From Mesorhizobium loti (GTDB lineage Bacteria > Pseudomonadota > Alphaproteobacteria > Rhizobiales > Rhizobiaceae), in NCBI RefSeq assembly GCF_002858745.1, contig NZ_PJRO01000015.1, positions 62,001 to 126,000 of the forward strand: a stretch of 64,000 nt of DNA. The letters are read 5' to 3'. Below the pieces are notes generated by a model. That model did no database searches and was not told the origin of the DNA. It saw nothing but the letters and a program-made list of their open reading frames with translations. Made by a program: the position numbers and the translations under genes. This document shows, one piece after another, positions 16,624 through 26,673 of the stretch (position 1 is its first letter; every line of letters starts with the position of its first letter).

Positions 16624-16724
16624 TGTCGAAGCCTATGTGCCGCGCAAGGCAAAAGCTAAGAGCGCCAAGGTTCTCACCCGGCGCCCTTGTCTCTATTGCC
16701 GACTGCCTAATGCCGACTGCCTAT

Positions 16725-17360
16725 TCACGCATCCTTCTCGGCCTGCTCGTTGACCGGACCAGGTTCGGTTGGCTCGACCGCCGTCTTGGGCCCCCCCTTG
16801 GACACGCCGACCATGGCCGGGCGCAGCACCCGCTCGCCGATCGAATAGCCGGGCTGCACCACCTGGACGACCGTGTTGGCCGGAACATCCGGGTTGGGCA
16901 CTTCGAACATGGCCTGGTGGAAGTTCGGATCGAACTTCTCGCCTTGCGGCTCAAGCTTCTTGACGCCATGGCGTTCGAGCGCGCTCAGCATGGCACGCTC
17001 GGTTATATCGACACCGTCGATCAGGGCCTTCAGGCCCGCATCGGCAGCCGCCTTGGCTTCGGCCGGGATGGCTTCCAGCGCCCGAGCCAGATTGTCAGAC
17101 ACCGACAGCATGTCGCGCGCGAAATTGGCAATCGCATAGGTGCGGGCATCCTGAACGTCGCGCGCGGTGCGACGGCGCAGGTTCTCCATCTCGGCCGCTG
17201 TGCGCAGCGCCTTGTCCTTCAGTTCCTCGTTTTCCTTCAGCAGTCGAACCAGCGCCTCATAGTCGCCGTCGACGCCGCCTTCGGCGCGCTCCATCTCGGC
17301 TTCCACCGCTTCGATTTCTTCAGGCGCGCGTTCGTCTTTTGCCTGGTCGCTCATCGCCAT
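16725..17360 (-). CDS. grpE: Nucleotide exchange factor GrpE
   Basis: 211 residues. An acidic N-terminus and long coiled-coil helix (about 30-90) are followed by the conserved DNLARALEAIPAEA, GVDITERAMLSALERHGVKK, and the beta-domain FDPNFHQAMFEVPN, VVQVVQPGYSIGERVLRPAMVGVSK. It accelerates ADP release from DnaK. hrcA, often upstream, is not here. A good housekeeping promoter precedes it. Confidence 0.95.
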   Translation of the reverse strand: MAMSDQAKDERAPEEIEAVEAEMERAEGGVDGDYEALVRLLKENEELKDKALRTAAEMENLRRRTARDVQDARTYAIANFARDMLSVSDNLARALEAIPAEAKAAADAGLKALIDGVDITERAMLSALERHGVKKLEPQGEKFDPNFHQAMFEVPNPDVPANTVVQVVQPGYSIGERVLRPAMVGVSKGGPKTAVEPTEPGPVNEQAEKDA

Positions 17361-17396
17361 TTCCCGTCATGCCGGTTGGTTCTGGATTTGTGCCCG

Positions 17397-17425
17397 ATAT
17401 CGAGGTTTGGAACTCAAAAATCAAG
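17397..17425 (-). promoter_or_regulatory. Candidate sigma-70-type promoter for grpE
   Basis: On the minus strand CTTGAT, 17-base spacer, CGATAT, a close match to the rhizobial housekeeping pattern CTTGAC-N17-CTATAT. It ends 37 bases before the grpE start codon. An RpoH-type variant cannot be excluded. Confidence 0.5.
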
Positions 17426-17593
17426 GGGAAAGGGCATTTCCGGATGCATCATGATGTGTATCGTCAAAAGCGCCCGCTACAGCCAAATTAAATCAAATTT
17501 TACGCTGTTTTCGTTCCTCGCTTGCCAAATTGACGCAATATGGGAACGATTCACCGGCGGGGAGGTTTCAAGGCCGACTAAGGATTTGAGACC

Positions 17594-17782
17594 ATGTCCC
17601 GTACCAATGCAATCAAGCGCGATCAGTTGCCGACGCAGATCAGGCGCCAGTTTTCCGATCGGTCGAACCAGCGGTTCCTGCACAGCTTGCCGACCTTCAA
17701 GGTGGTGAACGAGATTCCCGAGCCGCTGCGCACGCTGCTCGAAAGGCTCGAAACACAGGAAAACAGCACTGGCAGCCGTTAG
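17594..17782 (+). CDS. Small hypothetical protein, weakly NepR-like
   Basis: 62 residues from ATG 17594, with AAGGA about nine bases upstream. The N-terminal half is basic; the C-terminal part NEIPEPLRTLLERLE resembles the ending of NepR anti-sigma factors (EPxPxRxxxLLxxLD). The first NepR helix is not clear, so this is only a similarity. It is convergent with the GMC oxidoreductase gene. It could equally be an unrelated conserved rhizobial small protein. Confidence 0.55.
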   Translation: MSRTNAIKRDQLPTQIRRQFSDRSNQRFLHSLPTFKVVNEIPEPLRTLLERLETQENSTGSR

Positions 17783-17808
17783 AGCGTTTCCGCTCTTATG
17801 GGAACCCG

Positions 17809-19419
17809 TCAGGCGGCAGCTACTTTCATCAGGTCGGCCGCCTTTTCCGCGATCATGATTGTCGGCGCATTGGTGTTGCCGCCCACCAGAGTTGGCATCA
17901 CCGAGGCATCGACCACACGCAGCCCGGACAAACCACGCACACGCAGTTGCGGATCGACCACTGCCATGTCGTCCGAGCCCATCCGGCAACTGCCAACAGG
18001 ATGATAGATCGTATCCGCGCGGGCGCGGATATGCTCCATCAGCTCCGCATCTCCGGTCACCCCTGCGGTATAGATCTCCCTGTGGCGATACTTTGCCAGC
18101 GCCGGCGCCTCCAGCACATTGCGCATCATCTTGGCCCCTTTCAGCATCAGCGCGGCGTCGCGCTCGTCGGAAAGGTAGCGTGGGTCGATGCGCGGCGCGG
18201 CCAGCGGATCGGCACTTGCCAGCGTCACCTCGCCGCGCGAATGCGGCCTGAGCACGCAGACATGACATGAGAAGCCATAGCCCATGTGCATTTTGCGGCC
18301 ATGGTTGTCGACGATCGCGATAACGAAATGCAGTTGCAGATCCGGTCGTTCCAGCGATGGCTCTGATTTCATGAAGGCGCCGCCTTCGGCATAAGGCGTC
18401 GCGATCATGCCGGTGCCGTCCTTGCGCCATTGCAGGACGTGTTTCACCAGATTGATCGTGCCTTTCAAACCAAGGCCCATCATGTCGGTTTCCTTCGATT
18501 TCCAGCTCATGATGAAATCGAGATGGTCCTGAAGGTTCTTACCGACCCCCGGCAGATCATGCGCCACCACAATATTCTGGTCCGAGAGTTCCTTGGCAGG
18601 GCCGATGCCGGACAGAAGCAGAAGTTGCGGCGACCCGAAAGCACCACCTGAAATCACCACTTCGCGGCCGGCCTGGGCAAAGGTCTCGCCATTGGCGGTG
18701 CGGTAGCGGACGCCGACGGCGCGCCTGCCGTCCAGCACGATGCCCGTGGCATGGGCTCCCGTGACCACGGTGAGATTCTTGCGGCTCATCGCCGGATGCA
18801 GGTAGGCGGCCGCCGCCGAGCAGCGTTCGCCATTGCGTTTTCCGCCCCAGAACTGGGTGACCTGGTAGAGCCCCGCTCCTTCCTGCTCCGGCCCATTGAA
18901 ATCCTCGTTCGGCCGGATCTGGTTCTCGCTGCATGCTGCCACGAAGGCGTGGCTGAGCGCGCGCGGGCTTTGCTGTTCGCAGACCCGCAGTGGGCCGTCG
19001 CCGCCATGCAGATCGCTCGCACCGCGCTGGTTGCCCTCCGCACGCTTGAAGTAGGGCAGCACCTCATTCCACGACCAGCCCGCGCAGCCTGCAGCTGCCC
19101 AGTCATCATAGTCGGCCGAGTGGCCGCGAACATAGAGCATGGCATTGATGGCGCTGGAGCCACCCAGCGCCTTGCCGCGCGGCTGATAACCCTTGCGTCC
19201 GTTAAGACCCGGCTGGGGCACGGTTTCCAGTGCCCAGTTGCTGATCCTGGGGCGGCCCGGCAGCAGCGCCACGACGCCGGCCGGTGCGCGGATCAGCATG
19301 TCCTTGCCCTCGCCTCCGGCTTCCAGCAGGCAGACGCTGACGGACGGATCCTCCGAGAGCCGCGCAGCAAGCACCGAACCCGCCGAGCCGCCGCCGACGA
19401 TAACATAGTCGAACTTCAT
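17809..19419 (-). CDS. GMC family oxidoreductase (choline/alcohol dehydrogenase-like)
   Basis: FAD-dependent enzyme of 536 residues. The N-terminal dinucleotide motif is YVIVGGGSAGSVLAARLSED, followed by the GMC signature regions GGSSAINAMLYVRG and SGGAFGSPQLLLLSGIGP. The C-terminal active-site part is YHPVGSCRMG and GNTNAPTIMIAEKAA. The family oxidises alcohols including choline; the substrate is unknown, and the absence of betaine genes nearby argues against simply calling it betA. ATG 19419 puts the FAD motif at residue 4; the longer frame adds an unrelated leader. Confidence 0.88.
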   Translation of the reverse strand: MKFDYVIVGGGSAGSVLAARLSEDPSVSVCLLEAGGEGKDMLIRAPAGVVALLPGRPRISNWALETVPQPGLNGRKGYQPRGKALGGSSAINAMLYVRGHSADYDDWAAAGCAGWSWNEVLPYFKRAEGNQRGASDLHGGDGPLRVCEQQSPRALSHAFVAACSENQIRPNEDFNGPEQEGAGLYQVTQFWGGKRNGERCSAAAAYLHPAMSRKNLTVVTGAHATGIVLDGRRAVGVRYRTANGETFAQAGREVVISGGAFGSPQLLLLSGIGPAKELSDQNIVVAHDLPGVGKNLQDHLDFIMSWKSKETDMMGLGLKGTINLVKHVLQWRKDGTGMIATPYAEGGAFMKSEPSLERPDLQLHFVIAIVDNHGRKMHMGYGFSCHVCVLRPHSRGEVTLASADPLAAPRIDPRYLSDERDAALMLKGAKMMRNVLEAPALAKYRHREIYTAGVTGDAELMEHIRARADTIYHPVGSCRMGSDDMAVVDPQLRVRGLSGLRVVDASVMPTLVGGNTNAPTIMIAEKAADLMKVAAA

Positions 19420-19577
19420 GGTGGCCTCCCCGGGCTGCCGGCGGATGTTTCCGTCCGGTCGGCAAAGAGAAGCCTCAAACGCCAGGGCTGTAAAGGCATA
19501 CAACCGGCTGTCGAGATTGGACTTTGGGTGGCTTGCCACCGATCAGTCGCCTGCAATCCTCGCGGAACGCAGTTCGC

Positions 19578-20141
19578 TCAATTTGTCGGGGTGCGACGCC
19601 AGCTGTAGGTGCCGGTCGGAGCCGACGCTTTCGCTGCCGGCTGGTAGTGGACCGGAATGCCGTCCAGGCGGCCTTCTTCCAGGCGCTTGAGCAGAACCGG
19701 ATGCGAGATTTCGAATTCGTCGAAACCGACGCGCAGCATGTGCGGCAGCTGATCGATCAACACCTGCCCTGTTGCCCTGACCGCACCTTCGAAACCATGG
19801 CGGCTGCGCAGCAACGATGCCTTGGAGAAGGAGCGGCCATCGGTAAAGGCCGGGAAGGCCAGTGCGACCAGCGAAAGCTGGTCGAGCAGCTCGACGATCT
19901 TGTCGAGCTGATCGCCCGGCTGCAACAAAACGCCGAGCCGCTCCCTGGCAGATTCCCGAATCTGTGGATCGAGATCGAGGAACGCCTGCAGTGGCAGGAT
20001 GAAACGTCCATTTCCAGAGAGCGCGTCGGCGGTCTCGGCATGCGTCCAGTCGTCTTCGCGGAACCCGTTGGGGGTCCACAGGCGCGACGCCGGCGCGGCG
20101 CTCGTCTCGGGCTTTGCGGTCTCGGTCATGAAGGCGAGCAT
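19578..20141 (-). CDS. DUF934 protein of the sulfate assimilation operon
   Basis: 187 residues of the DUF934 family, recognised by LWTPNGFREDDWTHAE, FVALAFPAFTDGRSFSKASLL-like segments and GEVRATGQVLIDQLPHMLRVGFDEFEI-like features (VRATGQVLIDQLPHMLRVGF). The gene is usually found beside cysI/cysH and is presumed to help sulfite reduction, but its activity is unknown. Here it is the last gene of the cys operon, separated from cysH by a GGCAGTA-type inverted repeat. Confidence 0.85.
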   Translation of the reverse strand: MLAFMTETAKPETSAAPASRLWTPNGFREDDWTHAETADALSGNGRFILPLQAFLDLDPQIRESARERLGVLLQPGDQLDKIVELLDQLSLVALAFPAFTDGRSFSKASLLRSRHGFEGAVRATGQVLIDQLPHMLRVGFDEFEISHPVLLKRLEEGRLDGIPVHYQPAAKASAPTGTYSWRRTPTN

Positions 20142-20187
20142 ATGGCTTATTCTTGCGTTGGTTTCCAGTGGTGATGTGGGGAAGTCA

Positions 20188-20248
20188 GGCAGTCGGCAAT
20201 AGGGAGTAGGCAGTGGTTGGCATATCCTACTGCCTATTGCCTACTGCC
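20188..20248. repeat. GGCAGTA-family long inverted repeat between cysH and DUF934
   Basis: Left arm of GGCAGT/GGCAATA/GGGAGTA/GGCAGT units and right arm TACTGCCTATTGCCTACTGCC, 13 bases apart. It could form a long hairpin in the operon mRNA. Same unit family as 16576-16723. Confidence 0.75.
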
Positions 20249-20254
20249 CTCTTT

Positions 20255-20993
20255 TCACAGCGACGCATCCGTCAGCGACTTCTCCAAGCCTGAAAGATGA
20301 ATGCCGCATTCGGTCTTGGCGTGGCCGGCCCAGCGGCCGGAGCGGGCATCTTCGCCCGGCTGCACGGGTTGCGTGCATGGGAAGCAGCCGATCGACAGAT
20401 AGCCATAGGCGACAAGCGGATTTTCGCGCAGCGCGTGCTGGCGCATATACTCTGCCTGGTCGGCGGTCGTGAAACGCGCGAGCGGATTGATGCGGATGCG
20501 CGAGCCAACGGCTTCGAACGCCGGCAGCGCCGCGCGGGTCGACGCCTGAAAGCGCTTGCGGCCGGTGAACCAGGCGCGGTACGGCTCGACGCCCCGTGCC
20601 ATCGGCTCCACCTTGCGCACATCGCAACAGGCGTCGGTGTTGGTCTCGTGCAACTTGCCGGTCGGATCGATCCGGGCAAGCGCTGCCTCGTCGGGCGTCA
20701 CCACCCGGATATTGGTCAGCCCGAAATCGGCGGCCAGTGCGTCGCGATAATCGAACGTTTCTTCGAAATGCTTGCCGGTGTCGAGGAAGATGATCGGCAG
20801 GTGCCGATCGACCTCGGCGATCAAATGCAAAAGCACCGCCGAATCCGCGCCAAAGGACGACACGGCAGCGAGCTCGCCGGGAAACAGTGCCGAGGCAGCC
20901 CGTTCGATGATCCCGTGCGCGCTCAGATGTCCGTGCAGCGCTTCGAAGGCAGCCGCCTGCGCCGCCACGCCACTTTCTCCCGGAATGGCCTGA

Positions 20994-21019
<26 letters not shown>
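20255..21019 (-). CDS. cysH: Adenylylsulfate (APS) reductase, thioredoxin-dependent
   Basis: 254 residues. It reduces APS to sulfite and AMP. It carries the PP-loop-like SSFGADSAVLLHL, two cysteine pairs (Cys131-Cys132 in DACCDVRK and Cys212/Cys215 in GCFPCTQP) that bind the [4Fe-4S] cluster of the APS-type enzyme, and the catalytic C-terminal Cys238 in KTECGIH. The cluster cysteines argue for APS rather than PAPS. Start ATG 21019 has an AAGGAGG site and overlaps the sulfite reductase gene by 26 bases, indicating coupling. Confidence 0.92.
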
Positions 21020-22664
<1,645 letters not shown>

Positions 22665-22703
22665 GTCTTGTCCTCCGGACGCCGAAGCGCCCGCTTGTCG
22701 TGG

Positions 22704-23000
22704 TCAGGCTGCGTTCGGGCGTGCCTGCTTGCCGAGATCGTTGCGGTTGGTAGGGCCGGCAGCGCGGATCCTTTCCCGCAGGCGCAGCGGATGAATGGCC
22801 CCGTCGACAACGTCGACGTCGATCAGGTTGACGTCGACCACTTCGTTGGCGGCAAAAGAGGCGGCGCCGATCGTTTCCAGACGCTCCTCTGCAGCCTTGT
22901 CGGCAGCGAGTTCAGAACTGTCGATCGTCTCGGCCCAGGCGCCACCGGCATACCAGACGGCTTCGCCATCAGTGAGACGGTTCGCGGTCAGGATCTTCAT
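22704..23000 (-). CDS. DUF2849 protein
   Basis: 98-residue protein of the DUF2849 family, starting MKILTANRLTDGEAVWY and containing IHPLRLRERIRAAGPTNRND. The family is known only from its place between cysG and cysI in alphaproteobacterial sulfate-assimilation operons, as here. A small accessory role in sulfite reduction is inferred from context alone. Its start overlaps the cysG stop by four bases. Confidence 0.88.
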   Translation of the reverse strand: MKILTANRLTDGEAVWYAGGAWAETIDSSELAADKAAEERLETIGAASFAANEVVDVNLIDVDVVDGAIHPLRLRERIRAAGPTNRNDLGKQARPNAA

Positions 23001-24448
23001 GATGCGGCTCCCTGGACGGCCGGAGGCTCGGCCTCTTTGTACTTGCGGGCCGCGAGCGGCTCGGAATGGTTGAAATTGGCACCGGCAACCGCATCGCCGA
23101 TGATGGTCATGACGGGACCGGCCAGATCACTGCGTGCCTCCAGCGACGGCAGATCGGCCAGCGTGCCATGGAAACGTCGGCGGTTGGCCAGGCTGGCATT
23201 CTCGACGACGGCAACCGCGGTATCAGGCGAAAGCCCGGCTTCGATCAGGCGGCCGGCGACATCGGCGGCAACGCTACGGCCCATGTAGACGGCAACTGTC
23301 GCGCCGGAGATGGCAAGCTTCGCCCAGTCCGGCAGCGTGCCGCCCTTGAGGTCGTGGCCGGTGGTGAACACCATGGAAGAGGTCACACCGCGCAGGGTCA
23401 GCGGCAATTCGAAATCGGCTGCAGCAGCAAAAGCCGCGGTAACGCCGGGCACCACTTCATAGGAGATGCCGGCCTCGCGCAGAGCGGCCATCTCTTCGCC
23501 AGCGCGGCCGAACACCAGCGGATCACCACTCTTCAGCCGCACCACGCGCCGCCCTTCGCGGCCAAGCGCGACCAGCAGGGCATTGATCTCGGACTGAGAC
23601 TTGGAATGACAGCCCTTGCGCTTGCCGACGGGCAGACGCACGGCATCGCGGCGGCCCATGGCGACAACTGCTTCCGGCACCAGTGCGTCGAACACGATGA
23701 CATCGGCTTCCATGAGAAGACGCTGCGCGCGCAGCGTCAGCAGATCTTCCGCGCCCGGTCCGGCACCGACCAGTGCGATATGGCCGCTGAAGGCGGTATT
23801 GGAGAGCAGAAGCCTGGAGGCAGCATCATGGGCTGCCGAAAGATTGCCAGCCTCGACGGCCCGCGCAGGCGAACCGGCAAAGAAATCCGCCCAGAAACGA
23901 CGGCGGCGATTGCCCCTGGGCAGGATACGCTCGGCAGCCTCGCGGAAGGTTGCGGCAAGGGCCGCAAGCGGTCCCAGCGAAGGCGACAACAATTGATCGA
24001 TGCGGGCGCGGATCATCTGCGCCAGCACCGGGCCGGCACCCTCCGTGCCGATGGCGACGGCCAGAGGCGCGCGATTAACCAAAGCGGGCGTGAAAAAGTC
24101 GCACAGCTCCGGCCGATCGACGGCGTTGACCGGGATATTCAGAGCGCGAGCGTCCTCCGAAACCCGACGGTCGAATGCTTCCTCGCCGGTCGCGGCAAAA
24201 ACCAGCATCGCGCCAGCCAGATGCGCGCTGCGGTAGGTTTCGGCAATGTGGTTGGCACCGTTTTCAGCGATCCAGGCAAACAGGGCCGGTTCTAAGCGCT
24301 CAGCGACGATATGCAGGTGGGCACTGGACTGGCCGATCAGCCGTGCCTTGGCCAACGCTTCCTCACCACCACCGACGATGACCACGGCTTCGCCCTCGAC
24401 CCGCATGAAGACGGGAAAGGCATTGAGCTTGGGGGTGGCATGCGGCAT
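22997..24448 (-). CDS. cysG: Siroheme synthase (dehydrogenase/ferrochelatase + uroporphyrinogen-III methyltransferase)
   Basis: 483 residues. The N-terminal part (about 1-215) holds the NAD-binding precorrin-2 dehydrogenase/ferrochelatase motif VIVGGGEEALAKARLI. The C-terminal part is a SAM-dependent uroporphyrinogen-III methyltransferase with HIALVGAGPGAEDLLTLRA, FDALVPEAV, VVRLKSGDPLVFGRAGEE and GVTAAFAAAA. It makes siroheme for the sulfite reductase two genes downstream. It is the first gene of the operon, with two dyad sequences upstream. Confidence 0.95.
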   Translation of the reverse strand: MPHATPKLNAFPVFMRVEGEAVVIVGGGEEALAKARLIGQSSAHLHIVAERLEPALFAWIAENGANHIAETYRSAHLAGAMLVFAATGEEAFDRRVSEDARALNIPVNAVDRPELCDFFTPALVNRAPLAVAIGTEGAGPVLAQMIRARIDQLLSPSLGPLAALAATFREAAERILPRGNRRRRFWADFFAGSPARAVEAGNLSAAHDAASRLLLSNTAFSGHIALVGAGPGAEDLLTLRAQRLLMEADVIVFDALVPEAVVAMGRRDAVRLPVGKRKGCHSKSQSEINALLVALGREGRRVVRLKSGDPLVFGRAGEEMAALREAGISYEVVPGVTAAFAAAADFELPLTLRGVTSSMVFTTGHDLKGGTLPDWAKLAISGATVAVYMGRSVAADVAGRLIEAGLSPDTAVAVVENASLANRRRFHGTLADLPSLEARSDLAGPVMTIIGDAVAGANFNHSEPLAARKYKEAEPPAVQGAAS

Positions 24449-24560
24449 TGCGGTAAGACCCTGAACAGGTTGGCATTTCTACGCGCATGCGAGGAATATC
24501 AGAAGGAACGCACTCGCGCGCCTTCGTTTTGGATGCAATCTCTTTTCTGAAAGCACGAGG

Positions 24561-24587
24561 GGTCGGAGAAAAATTTTTCTCTCGACC
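24561..24587. promoter_or_regulatory. Dyad upstream of cysG (possible operator or hairpin)
   Basis: Perfect 16-bp palindrome GAGAAAAATTTTTCTC flanked by GGTCG and CGACC. It lies 113 bases before the cysG start. It could be an operator for the cys operon or a leader hairpin. Confidence 0.35.
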
Positions 24588-24674
24588 TCGAAAAGCGGGC
24601 CAACGGGATCAGCCCTTTCTCATTCTGGCCGCTCTTCTAGCGCCCGCGAGCACACGCGGCAAACCACATTTTTC

Positions 24675-24700
24675 TAATTTCTATCTATTTAGTAGAATTA
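24675..24700. promoter_or_regulatory. AT-rich inverted repeat in the cysG/kef intergenic region
   Basis: TAATTTCTA, AT-rich spacer, TAGAATTA: an imperfect palindrome with a TTCTA/TAGAA core, standing out in a GC-rich genome. An operator for a sulfur regulator of the Rrf2 or LysR type is possible but unproven. Confidence 0.35.
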
Positions 24701-24881
24701 ACGCCGGGATGTCGGAGGACGTGCTGGTGCCATCAAATCTCCCCACTCGTGCATTCCGCATGCATTTCAAAGACCTCGCGGGGTTGCACGGCATCGTTGC
24801 CATCCCCATAGTGCAATAAGGCGGCGGCTCAGGGCGGCGCTCATCCTACATCGTTAGATCAAAAAGGGCGCTCCATCGACC

Positions 24882-26669
24882 ATGCCGCATGACACTCCCC
24901 TTATCGCTACCATCGTCGTCGGTCTGGGGTTGGCATTTGTCTTTGGCGCCATAGCCAATCGTTTCCGCATTCCGCCTCTGGTCGGCTATCTGCTGGCTGG
25001 CATCCTGGTCGGACCCAACACACCCGGTTTTGTCGCAGACCAGGGCCTTGCGCTCGAACTCGCCGAGATCGGCATCATTCTCCTGATGTTCGGCGTCGGC
25101 CTGCATTTTTCGATGAAGGACCTGCTTTCCGTACGCGCCATCGCGTTGCCCGGCGCCGTGGTGCAGATAGGCGTCGCCACCTTGCTCGGCTGGGGACTGG
25201 CCTGGATGCTCGGCTGGTCGCTCGGCGCCGGATTGGTGTTCGGCCTGGCGCTTTCGGTGGCCAGCACCGTGGTGCTGTTGCGCGCGCTGCAGGAACGCCG
25301 GCTGGTCGAGACCGAGCGGGGCCGCATCGCCGTCGGCTGGCTGATCGTCGAAGACCTCGCCATGGTACTGACGCTGGTGCTCTTGCCGGCACTGGCCGGC
25401 GTGCTCGGCGGAGTGGATCAGGCTCCTCCCCCAGGAGGTCTTTACGGTCTGACTGCCGGCTATGGCGTCTGGGGCGTGGTCGGCGTCACCCTGGCCAAGG
25501 TCGTCGCCTTCGTGGTCCTGATGCTGGTGGTCGGGCGCCGGGTCATCCCCTGGATCCTGCACTACGTCGCCCACACCGGTTCGCGCGAACTGTTCCGCCT
25601 GGCCGTGCTGGCCGTGGCGCTCGGCGTCGCCTTTGGTGCTGCCAAGCTGTTCGGGGTTTCGCTGGCGCTCGGAGCCTTCTTCGCTGGCATGGTGATGAGC
25701 GAATCCGAACTCAGCCATCGCGCCGCCGAGGAATCGCTGCCGCTGCGCGATGCCTTTTCGGTGCTGTTCTTTGTTTCGGTCGGCATGATGTTCGACCCGT
25801 TCAGCGTGATACAGCACATCTGGCCGGTTCTGGGCACCCTCTTCATCATCGTCATCGGCAAATCGCTGGCGGCGTTCGCCATCGTGCTTTTGTTCGGCTA
25901 TCCGATCGCGACGGCGCTGATCATTTCCGCCAGTCTCGCGCAGATCGGCGAATTCTCCTTCATCCTGGCCGAACTCGGGGTGGGCCTGAAGCTTTTACCT
26001 GAGGAAGGCCGCGACCTGATCCTGGTGGGCGCAATCCTTTCCATCATCCTGAATCCGGTGATGTTCCTGGTGGTCGACCGGCTGAAGCCATGGCTGGAAC
26101 AGCGGCGTGGCGCGGATAGCGTGGCGATCGCCACGACCCCGATCGGTCCCGCAACAACGGTTGGGCAGGTTGCCACGACCGGTGAGAGGCCGGAAGAGGA
26201 TGATGCCCCCACGCCCACCACTCTGACCGACCATACCATCCTGATCGGCTACGGCCGTGTCGGCAGCCTGGTGGGCGCCGCGTTGAAACAGGCCATGGAA
26301 CCATTCCTCGTCGTGGAAGATGCGGACAAGACGATAGCCCGCCTGAAGGCGGACGGCATCGAGACCGTGACGGGTAACGCCGCCAAGGAAGACGTCTTCG
26401 CCGCAGCCAACCCGACCTTGGCCAAGCGGCTTATCCTGGCCATTCCGAACGCCTTCGAGGCCGGCCGTATTGCGCTCCTGGCCCGCGCCGCCAATCCGGC
26501 GATCGAGATCGTCGCCCGCGCCCATTCCGATGCCGAGGTGGAGCATCTCGAAGGGCTTGGGGCCAATACGGTCATCATGGGCGAGCGCGAAATCGCGCGC
26601 GGCATTGTCGAGGCTGTGCTGAAACCGGGACAGGACCTGCCCGCAGCCGTGCCCTCACCGACGACCTAG
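24882..26669 (+). CDS. CPA2 cation:proton antiporter (KefB/YbaL-like) with TrkA-N domain
   Basis: 595 residues. About twelve membrane helices (roughly 5-395) include the CPA2 features PLVGYLLAGILVGPNTPGF and the ion-binding-region VASTVVLLRAL. A cytosolic TrkA-N domain follows, with the nucleotide-binding LIGYGRVGSLVGAALKQ near 454. It is closest in layout to YbaL/RosB-type K+ efflux proteins. It probably couples K+ or Na+ efflux to H+ entry. It is convergent with the ClC channel gene, four bases apart. Confidence 0.9.
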   Translation: MPHDTPLIATIVVGLGLAFVFGAIANRFRIPPLVGYLLAGILVGPNTPGFVADQGLALELAEIGIILLMFGVGLHFSMKDLLSVRAIALPGAVVQIGVATLLGWGLAWMLGWSLGAGLVFGLALSVASTVVLLRALQERRLVETERGRIAVGWLIVEDLAMVLTLVLLPALAGVLGGVDQAPPPGGLYGLTAGYGVWGVVGVTLAKVVAFVVLMLVVGRRVIPWILHYVAHTGSRELFRLAVLAVALGVAFGAAKLFGVSLALGAFFAGMVMSESELSHRAAEESLPLRDAFSVLFFVSVGMMFDPFSVIQHIWPVLGTLFIIVIGKSLAAFAIVLLFGYPIATALIISASLAQIGEFSFILAELGVGLKLLPEEGRDLILVGAILSIILNPVMFLVVDRLKPWLEQRRGADSVAIATTPIGPATTVGQVATTGERPEEDDAPTPTTLTDHTILIGYGRVGSLVGAALKQAMEPFLVVEDADKTIARLKADGIETVTGNAAKEDVFAAANPTLAKRLILAIPNAFEAGRIALLARAANPAIEIVARAHSDAEVEHLEGLGANTVIMGEREIARGIVEAVLKPGQDLPAAVPSPTT

Positions 26670-26673
26670 CCAG

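Larger units (their letters stand above)
24449..24881. other. Divergent intergenic region between cysG and the KefB-like gene
   Basis: 430 bases carrying two dyads (24561-24587 and 24675-24700) and no convincing gene. A 110-codon open frame on the plus strand (24487-24819) has no family resemblance, weak start context and a composition unlike its neighbours, so I do not call it. Confidence 0.4.

Noticed and set aside
16573..16724. GGCAGTA array considered as a CRISPR
   Set aside because: Units are seven bases without spacers, so it is a simple tandem repeat.
17477..18430. 317-codon minus-strand frame overlapping the GMC gene and grpE promoter side
   Set aside because: Different frame from the GMC oxidoreductase and without any domain.
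24487..24819. 110-codon open frame between cysG and the KefB-like gene
   Set aside because: It spans both dyads of the intergenic region and has no recognisable family or good start.
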